Part shown: positions 6,253 to 11,875 of the stretch, in pieces
How positions within the stretch are numbered: position 1 is the stretch's first letter
How the letters are laid out: each line of letters starts with the position of its first letter
Assembly: GCA_011065235.1 (NCBI GenBank)
Contig: JAAKFB010000020.1
Location: 1 to 13,584, forward strand
From: Chlamydiota bacterium
Lineage (GTDB): Bacteria; Chlamydiota; Chlamydiia; Chlamydiales; Rhabdochlamydiaceae
Reading direction: 5' to 3'
Length of the DNA stretch: 13,584 nt
Made by a program: the position numbers and the translations under genes
Notes under the pieces: model-generated
The model's database searches: none
The model's input: the letters and a program-made list of their open reading frames with translations, nothing else
What the model was told of the DNA's origin: nothing

Positions 6253-6324
6253 GTAGATTTAAATTACCCTCTAAGGGGCCCTGGTTAACTATCATTTAAA
6301 GCCTTCTTTCAGTAAAAGAGCGAT

Positions 6325-6711
6325 ATGAAGTTGTCTGACAAAGAATGGAAAGAGCGATTATCCCCAGAGCAGTACAAAATCCTGCGCAAAAAAAAGACCG
6401 AACGCGCCTTTACCGGAGACTATCACGATTGCAAGAAAAAGGGAGTTTATCACTGCGCGGGATGTGGAGAAAAGCTTTTTCGCTCAGAGGACAAGTTCGA
6501 CTCAGGTACAGGTTGGCCGAGTTTTGTCCGTCCCATCGATGAGAGTACTATTACATACGAAAAGGATAATACACTTTTCACAAAGCGCATTGAAGTGCTC
6601 TGCAGCAATTGTATGGGGCATCTGGGACATGTCTTTGATGATGGCCCTCCTCCCACGAATAAGCGGTATTGTCTCAATTCACTCGCATTAAAGCTCAAGG
6701 AAACCGCTTGA
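6325..6711 (+). CDS. msrB: Peptide-methionine (R)-S-oxide reductase MsrB
   Basis: MsrB reduces the R form of methionine sulfoxide in oxidised proteins. The 128-residue protein is a complete single-domain MsrB: zinc-binding pairs C44-x2-C47 and C93-x2-C96, core motif FDSGTGWPSF (58-67), HLGHVFDDGP (99-108), and catalytic C116 in RYCLNS. The core motif has threonine 62 where some family members have the resolving cysteine (GCGWPSF), so recycling may use another thiol or an external reductant. There is no signal peptide, so it should be cytoplasmic. The 3' end overlaps the convergent hydrolase gene by 24 bp. The start fits the usual family N-terminus (LSDKEWKERLSPEQY). Confidence 0.95.
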   Translation: MKLSDKEWKERLSPEQYKILRKKKTERAFTGDYHDCKKKGVYHCAGCGEKLFRSEDKFDSGTGWPSFVRPIDESTITYEKDNTLFTKRIEVLCSNCMGHLGHVFDDGPPPTNKRYCLNSLALKLKETA

Positions 6712-7437
6712 ACTAAATAGGTCTTGCATAGAGTGCCACGCCCGTTTTGCAGAAATTGCGTTATAGACAGTCCCCATCTCGGGGTTATTTGCTGCAGGAT
6801 TGGTAAAAGCGTGCATTGTGTTCCCATAAATGTGGATCTGCCAGTCGATTCCCGCATCTGTCATCTCGTTTTGTACCCGTTTGAGATCATCATCGGAAAC
6901 CATCGGATCCTCATGGCCGTGCAGGATGAGTAATTTTCCACTTGCATCGGGGCTGAGGGGAGCCATTTTGGCTTTTTGTCCTTCTCGTTCAATAGCAAAT
7001 ACCCCATGAAAGCACACAACGGCTTGCACGCTGGCGCCACTGCGCAAAAGCTCATAAACGGTCAACCCTCCAAAGCAAAACCCGATCGCCCCGATCCGAT
7101 TCGAATCCACTTGGGGGTGCTTTTTAACAAAGGTCAACGCAGCTCCAATTCTCTCTTGCAACAATGTGCGATCAGCGAAAAACGGTGCCATAAGCTGGGG
7201 GGCTTCTTCATTCGTTCCGCATTTGCCATCACCGTAGATATCAACGGCAAAGCCGATGTAGCCAAGTTCAGCTATTTCGACCGCTTTTTCGCGTGCGAAA
7301 TCGTCTTGTCCCCGCCAGGCGTGGACGACAAGGACAACAGGGCGCTTGGTTTGGATTTGATTATCATAGGCAATGAAACCAATGCAAGGGGTCTCATCAT
7401 GAAAATAGGTCATTTTTTCTGTGTACATATCGTACAT
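6688..7437 (-). CDS. Dienelactone hydrolase family protein
   Basis: An alpha/beta hydrolase of 249 residues in the dienelactone hydrolase family. The visible catalytic triad is C121 in the nucleophile elbow GFCFGG, D177 in HGHEDPMV and H209 in MHAFTNP; cysteine rather than serine as nucleophile is typical of this family. VVHAWRG (37-43) forms the oxyanion-side loop. The natural substrate is unknown; many bacterial members are general esterases rather than chlorocatechol enzymes. The start is uncertain: a TTG at 7446 would add three residues, while ATGs at 7437, 7428 and 7413 all lack a Shine-Dalgarno site. The first ATG is used here. It ends inside the 3' end of msrB and diverges from the VKOR-like gene across 36 bp. 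Confidence 0.88.
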   Translation of the reverse strand: MYDMYTEKMTYFHDETPCIGFIAYDNQIQTKRPVVLVVHAWRGQDDFAREKAVEIAELGYIGFAVDIYGDGKCGTNEEAPQLMAPFFADRTLLQERIGAALTFVKKHPQVDSNRIGAIGFCFGGLTVYELLRSGASVQAVVCFHGVFAIEREGQKAKMAPLSPDASGKLLILHGHEDPMVSDDDLKRVQNEMTDAGIDWQIHIYGNTMHAFTNPAANNPEMGTVYNAISAKRAWHSMQDLFSSSGFLEL

Positions 7438-7473
7438 TTTGCACAAATAAGAAAAATTTGATAAGCATAAAGT

Positions 7474-8097
7474 ATGAAACGTATCCCTTTAAATGCAATT
7501 CCAGAGCCTTGGGAGTACAATCCCTCGAAATGGAGCCAGCGCTTGCGCATCATCATTATCGCTGCGGTTCCTACTCTGATCGCTATCTACATGGGGCTTT
7601 ATCAATGGGGTCTCATCGACAGTGTTTGGGATCCGGTTTTTGGCAAACAATCGATGATGGTGCTCGACTCTGAGGTCTCACACAAGATCACTTCGTGGAT
7701 AAGGATTCCCGATTCGATCTTAGGAGCGCTCGCCTATCTAGGAGATATCATCTTTGCGCTCGCAGGCTCCACAAGGCGTTGGCATGATCGCCCATGGCTT
7801 GTCATTCTATTTGGAATTGATGTCATCCCGCTTGGGCTTGTGAGCGCCACTCTCATCTTCATGCAGGGATTTGTCGTGCATTCTTGGTGTTTTCTCTGTC
7901 TCGTCACCGGGGTCTTTTCTCTCGTTCTGGTGGTTCTCGCCTATGACGAGGTCTGGTCGAGTATTCTCTTCCTCTACCGAGTCTGGAAACGCTCAAAGAA
8001 ATTCTCTGTGCTGTGGAATACCTTTTGGGGACGGCCTAGTCACCTTGCCCTCCAAGTGGGCTCTGAAATGGCACAAAAACGGGATTGGGGGAAATAG
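7474..8097 (+). CDS. Vitamin K epoxide reductase (VKOR)-like membrane protein
   Basis: This 207-residue membrane protein has about four to five hydrophobic helices (near 25-45, 81-97, 107-130, 136-158). SVWDPVFG (50-57), LDSEVSH (64-70) and PDSILGALAYLGD (79-91) match a VKOR-domain subfamily. The active-site-like C139-x2-C142 in HSWCFLC sits at the start of the last helix, as in VKOR, which oxidises DsbA-like partners and passes electrons to quinone. Unlike canonical bacterial VKORs, it has no other cysteine, so the loop pair that relays electrons is missing. It may therefore not act as a full disulfide-forming enzyme. No thioredoxin-fold domain is fused. The SPW-like gene begins one base after its stop, so they form an operon. 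Confidence 0.75.
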   Translation: MKRIPLNAIPEPWEYNPSKWSQRLRIIIIAAVPTLIAIYMGLYQWGLIDSVWDPVFGKQSMMVLDSEVSHKITSWIRIPDSILGALAYLGDIIFALAGSTRRWHDRPWLVILFGIDVIPLGLVSATLIFMQGFVVHSWCFLCLVTGVFSLVLVVLAYDEVWSSILFLYRVWKRSKKFSVLWNTFWGRPSHLALQVGSEMAQKRDWGK

Positions 8098-8098
8098 T

Positions 8099-8446
8099 AT
8101 GTGGGCACGTGTGGTTGAATTTATGCTAGCCTGTTGGCTCTCGATTAGCCCCTTTGTTTTCCGTTATCCCGACGAAGCAACATTTTTCTGGGCAAATGAT
8201 CTCACCTGTAGCTCGCTGATCGCCATTTTTGCGCTCATTTCCTATCGCATCTCTTTGCGCAAAATGCATCTGTGCAATCTGCTCATTGCCTTTTATCTCA
8301 TTGCTCTGAGCTATTTTCTCCAATCTAGCCCCTATTACGAGGCTCTGCAGAACTACATGGTTCTAGGGATTTTGCTCTTGATGATTTCCATCATCCCCAC
8401 CCATGCCGATAAACCGCCAAAGCCTTGGCAAGACTACTACAAATAA
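8099..8446 (+). CDS. SPW-repeat-like small membrane protein
   Basis: The 115-residue product begins at ATG 8099, one base after the VKOR-like stop, with GGGGGAAA just upstream as ribosome site; an open frame extends upstream to 7871 but that part lies inside the VKOR-like gene. It has about four membrane helices (near 5-22, 35-51, 57-75, 84-101) and a polar proline-rich tail (PPKPWQDYYK). CWLSISPF (12-19) and SSPYYEALQN (76-85) look like two degenerate SPW repeats, a small membrane family of unknown function. It carries three cysteines (12, 37, 59). Tight coupling suggests it works with the VKOR-like protein, possibly as a membrane partner; this is inference. Confidence 0.7.
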   Translation: MWARVVEFMLACWLSISPFVFRYPDEATFFWANDLTCSSLIAIFALISYRISLRKMHLCNLLIAFYLIALSYFLQSSPYYEALQNYMVLGILLLMISIIPTHADKPPKPWQDYYK

Positions 8447-8525
8447 TTCATTTTTTGATTTTGCGCGATTTTCGTATGCGTGGTTTCACTGCAATGTGTT
8501 TTGTTTTTTCCCCGCGCGCTAAGTG

Positions 8526-8539
8526 TAGCTTATAAGCTA
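8526..8539. repeat. 14-bp perfect palindrome between convergent genes
   Basis: TAGCTTATAAGCTA is self-complementary and lies in the 103-bp gap between the 3' ends of the SPW-like gene and the Ca2+-ATPase gene. It lacks a U-tract on either strand, so it is at best a weak bidirectional transcription end. Nothing else was recognised in the gap apart from T-rich runs. Confidence 0.35.
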
Positions 8540-8549
8540 AGTTGATGAC

Positions 8550-11105
8550 TTACTTTCTATAGAACATTTTTGTCACGGCAAGACCCGCAAACCATAGGAT
8601 GAATGCTATGGAAAAAATGATCCCCCAATGGAAGAGATTGAGAGGGACGGTAGCAAATACCTTTTGGAGTGAAGGGACGTATAGGACGAGGAGTTGCAGG
8701 ACAAAGGAGCTCGAGAGCGCCCAGATGAGGTAGGGGTTGGAAAAGAGCTTCATCCGGTACTGCTTGCGGATCATCTGCACACGGACGAGTTCGAGAACGA
8801 TCAAGGTCGTGAAGGTCATCGTCTGTGCAAGCGCAACACTTGTCTTGAGGCCGATGAAACAGGCCGTGAGGGCTCCTGCGGTGACGAGCAGGCTGATCGA
8901 GAGGATGAAGAGCGAGAAACGACGGTTGAGGATTTCCTCCGAGCGGGGGCGTGGGGCACGCTTCATTGCACGTGGATCGATGGGGTCCATCGCCAGGCTG
9001 ATAGCGGGGAAGCCGTCGGTGACGAGGTTCATCCAAAGCAGCTGTACAGGTAAGAGGGCGACAAAGGGCTGACCTGCGGGGCCTACGGCTCCAATCAGCA
9101 TGGTGATGAAAATCACGAGGATTTCGGCAATGTTAGAGGAGAGGAGGTAGCTCACAAATTTGACGATGTTGTCGTAGATTCCCCTACCTTGCTCCACAGC
9201 TTTTACGATCGACGCAAAGTTGTCGTCGAGAATGATCATGTCAGAACTTTCTTTGGTCACATCAGTTCCGGTGATTCCCATCGAGACGCCAATGTCTGCT
9301 GCAAGAACGGCTGGTGCATCATTGACGCCATCACCTGTCATGGCGGTTACTTTGCCAGCTTTTTTAAATGATTCGATGATGCGGAGTTTGTGCTCGGCAC
9401 TGATGCGCGAAAAGACGGAGATGTTTTCAAGCTCTTCATCTTTCATCGATTCGAGCTCTTTTCCATCGACAGCATTGCTGCTGTCCATTCCCAGTTCTTG
9501 GGCGATAGCGATGGCGGTTTGCTTGTGATCCCCTGTCATCATCACTGTGCGGATACCCGCTAATCGACACTGCTCGAGAGCTTCTTTTGCCTCGGGCCTG
9601 GGTGGATCCATCATGGCAATGAGCCCGACAAAGACAAGGTCCTCTTCTAGGGGTGCCTGCATATTGGTCTGATAGGCCACTGCCAAAACGCGATAGGCTT
9701 TTGATGCGAGAGAAGCATTTGTCTCTAAGATTTCTTTTCTTTCAGCATCGCCAAGAGCAACTTCTTTTCCATCGATGAGTTGGTGTTTGGAGCGCTCCAA
9801 AAGCGTGTCGGGCGCTCCTTTCACAAAGAGGGTTTTCTCTCCATTTTCTTTACGAAGCACGCTCATCATTTTCCGTTCAGAATCAAAGGGGATCTCTTCG
9901 ATGATGGGATATTCCAGTTCGAGAGCGTTTTTCGAAAGACCAGCTTTTCTCGCTGCGATCAGAATCGCTCCTTCTGTTGGATCGCCCGCAATGACCCATT
10001 CTCCTTTTTCTTGCAGGATGTTGGCGTTGTTACAAAGAGTTCCAATTTTGAGGGCATGCTCCTCTTGGTCTTTGGTCCAAATGGTGCGAACGGTCATGAC
10101 ATTTTGAGTGAGCGTTCCCGTTTTGTCTGTACAGATCACGTTGGTCGAACCGAGAGTCTCCACAGAGGAGAGTCGGCGGATGAGGGCATTTTTCTCGGCC
10201 ATTTTGCGTACGCCGATGGAAAGGGCAATGGTCACGGCAGCGGGAAGTCCTTCAGGAATGGCCGCAACTGCAAGGCTGAGTGCAACAAGTAGCATCTCTT
10301 CTACGGAATTGCCCCGCAGAACGCCAAGGCCAAACACGACAACCACGACAGCTAAGCAGATATAGACAAGCCGCTTTCCCAATTGATTGAGACGATGTTG
10401 CAAAGGGGTTTGTTCTTTTTTTTGACCGAGAAGTTTAGAGGCGATTTTTCCGATTTCAGTGTCGAGACCTGTACCAGTGACGATAAGGTGTCCTTTTCCC
10501 CTTGCGATGGTCGTTCCCATGAAGACCATGTTTTTTCGGTCGCCAAGAGGCAGCTCTTTTTCAAGCACGTCTTTGGTTTTGCTGACGGGGACCGATTCTC
10601 CAGTGAGTGAAGCTTCATCGGCGGACAGATGGGCGAGATCGACGATCCGCCCGTCGGCGGGAACGCGATCCCCAGCTTCTAAAAGGATAAGATCTCCGGG
10701 GACGATTTGCTCGGAGGGGAGCATTTGCAAAATACCTTCTCGGATCACTTTTGATAAGGGAGCGGCGAGTTTTTGAAGGGCTTCTAAGGAGCGTTCTGCG
10801 CGAAATTCTTGAAAAAACCCGAGCGAGGCATTGAGAATGACGATCGCAACAATGGCCCATGAGTCAACCGGTTCTCCAAGGAATCCCGCAATGACGGCTG
10901 CTCCTATGAGAAGCCAGATGATGAGGCTGGAAAATTGTCCGATGAGGAGTTTCCACCAGATGACTCTCCCTTTTTTGGGAAGAGTGTTGAGCCCATACTG
11001 CTGAAGTCTACGTACAGCTTCTTCTGAAGAGATTCCTTTTAGAGGATCGCTTTGAAGATGAGAGGCGATTTCAGAAATCGATTGAGTCCAAACTGATAAT
11101 GGCAT
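8550..11105 (-). CDS. Cation-transporting P-type ATPase, type IIA (Ca2+ pump, PacL/SERCA-like)
   Basis: A full-length 851-residue P-type ATPase that would export or sequester Ca2+ using ATP. Domains in order: cation-ATPase N-terminus (4-60), actuator with TGES (168-171), membrane motif IPEGLP (283-288), phosphorylation site DKTGTLT with D327, nucleotide-binding KGAPD (429-433), hinge MTGDGVNDAP (589-598), and C-terminal helices. Ca2+ ligand positions known from SERCA are present: E285 (M4), N658 and E661 (M5), N693, T696 and D697 (M6), and E772 (M8). This supports a Ca2+ pump over a Na+/K+ or Mg2+ type. The start ATG at 11105 has no good ribosome site but fits the family N-terminus. It diverges from a small gene across 32 bp. 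Many long open frames on the opposite strand here are shadows. Confidence 0.93.
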   Translation of the reverse strand: MPLSVWTQSISEIASHLQSDPLKGISSEEAVRRLQQYGLNTLPKKGRVIWWKLLIGQFSSLIIWLLIGAAVIAGFLGEPVDSWAIVAIVILNASLGFFQEFRAERSLEALQKLAAPLSKVIREGILQMLPSEQIVPGDLILLEAGDRVPADGRIVDLAHLSADEASLTGESVPVSKTKDVLEKELPLGDRKNMVFMGTTIARGKGHLIVTGTGLDTEIGKIASKLLGQKKEQTPLQHRLNQLGKRLVYICLAVVVVVFGLGVLRGNSVEEMLLVALSLAVAAIPEGLPAAVTIALSIGVRKMAEKNALIRRLSSVETLGSTNVICTDKTGTLTQNVMTVRTIWTKDQEEHALKIGTLCNNANILQEKGEWVIAGDPTEGAILIAARKAGLSKNALELEYPIIEEIPFDSERKMMSVLRKENGEKTLFVKGAPDTLLERSKHQLIDGKEVALGDAERKEILETNASLASKAYRVLAVAYQTNMQAPLEEDLVFVGLIAMMDPPRPEAKEALEQCRLAGIRTVMMTGDHKQTAIAIAQELGMDSSNAVDGKELESMKDEELENISVFSRISAEHKLRIIESFKKAGKVTAMTGDGVNDAPAVLAADIGVSMGITGTDVTKESSDMIILDDNFASIVKAVEQGRGIYDNIVKFVSYLLSSNIAEILVIFITMLIGAVGPAGQPFVALLPVQLLWMNLVTDGFPAISLAMDPIDPRAMKRAPRPRSEEILNRRFSLFILSISLLVTAGALTACFIGLKTSVALAQTMTFTTLIVLELVRVQMIRKQYRMKLFSNPYLIWALSSSFVLQLLVLYVPSLQKVFATVPLNLFHWGIIFSIAFILWFAGLAVTKMFYRK

Positions 11106-11112
11106 ATATATT
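11082..11112 (+). promoter_or_regulatory. Weak candidate promoter for the 104-residue hypothetical gene
   Basis: TTGAGT (11082-11087) is followed after 17 bp by TATATA (11105-11110), overlapping the start of the divergent Ca2+-ATPase gene. The match is partial, but the divergent layout requires a promoter near here. Confidence 0.25.
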
Positions 11113-11137
11113 GATGCATAACTGAAGGAGCGAAAAA

Positions 11138-11452
11138 ATGGAACACCCGCATGATCCCTATCACGTGCGCCCTTTCCCCCAGCAGCCTCATCGCGGCGGA
11201 AAAGAACTCATAACTGCTATTAGTGATCTAGAGGCGGCTCTTTCGGAGTCTATCCCCGATTTTGAAAAAATACGCGAGACTCAAGAGAGGATTCACACAG
11301 CTACAAATACTTCTAATGATGACCGTCTCGTCGATATGATCAGGCAGCTCTCGCATGGGGTAGACGCCTACATGGAAACGCCTGAGCACACCATTTTAGA
11401 AAAGGTTCTTCAACAACTCCTCAAAATCCGCGTCGAGCTCAAACACCTCTAA
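11138..11452 (+). CDS. Small hypothetical protein, His/Pro-rich start and helical body
   Basis: This 104-residue protein was not recognised. The first 20 residues are rich in histidine and proline (MEHPHDPYHVRPFPQQPHRG); the remainder is predicted helical, with acidic and leucine heptads that could form a helical bundle or coiled coil. There is no membrane segment or signal. Expression is well supported by AAGGAG (11125-11130), seven bases before the ATG. Its last four bases overlap the 3' end of convergent atpK. It lies between a Ca2+ pump and V-ATPase genes; a link to either is not shown. Confidence 0.7.
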   Translation: MEHPHDPYHVRPFPQQPHRGGKELITAISDLEAALSESIPDFEKIRETQERIHTATNTSNDDRLVDMIRQLSHGVDAYMETPEHTILEKVLQQLLKIRVELKHL

Positions 11453-11871
11453 ATCAATAAGAGTGCGAAGACGAAGGCAAAAATCGAAAACGATTCCACA
11501 ATCCCCAATGCTGTGAAGGCTTTTCCAAGAATCGCAGGCTGTTTCGCAGATGCCTGGATCGCAGACGCTGCACACATTCCCTGATAAACTGAAGAAAAGA
11601 GAAGAGCCATTCCGACAGAGACTCCGATCCCAATCCCTGAAAGGGGAGAGAGAGTTCCGTTTTTGAGGGGCTCTTGCATCAAAATCATCAACACAAAGCC
11701 ATAAATCGACTGAGACGAGGGCATTGCCGACATCCCAATGAATTTTCCGTGGTTTTCTTCGACGCGGCTCATGACGGCGTGTGAGGCCATCCCCGCTATT
11801 CCACATCCGATCGAACTTCCGATGCATCCAAGTCCTAAAACAATTGCTGGGCCAACCATTGCAAAATCCAT
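11449..11871 (-). CDS. atpK: V-type ATP synthase subunit K (rotor proteolipid)
   Basis: This 140-residue, four-helix proteolipid is two fused hairpins that form the rotor ring of the V-type ATPase and carry the coupling ion. The ion-binding carboxylate is E126 in GIVESFSIF. The first hairpin has PSSQSIYGF (51-59), where Na+-binding NtpK has PGTQGLYGF, and a YQG at 96-98 places Q97 at the NtpK Q110 position. The full Na+ ligand pattern (hydroxyl S53, Q54, Q97, E126) therefore seems kept. Length matches chlamydial AtpK. AGGAG seven bases before the ATG lies in the end of atpI, and the two genes are four bases apart, so they are one operon with order I-K as in chlamydiae. Confidence 0.93.
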   Translation of the reverse strand: MDFAMVGPAIVLGLGCIGSSIGCGIAGMASHAVMSRVEENHGKFIGMSAMPSSQSIYGFVLMILMQEPLKNGTLSPLSGIGIGVSVGMALLFSSVYQGMCAASAIQASAKQPAILGKAFTALGIVESFSIFAFVFALLLI

Positions 11872-11875
11872 ACTA

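Noticed and set aside
7871..8098. Upstream extension of the SPW-like frame into the VKOR-like gene
   Set aside because: The sequence is low-complexity frame shadow; the ATG at 8099 has a ribosome site and begins the family-like region.
9780..10292. Antisense open frame of 170 residues within the Ca2+-ATPase gene
   Set aside because: Lies opposite conserved P-type ATPase motifs and looks like reversed coding constraint, not a gene.
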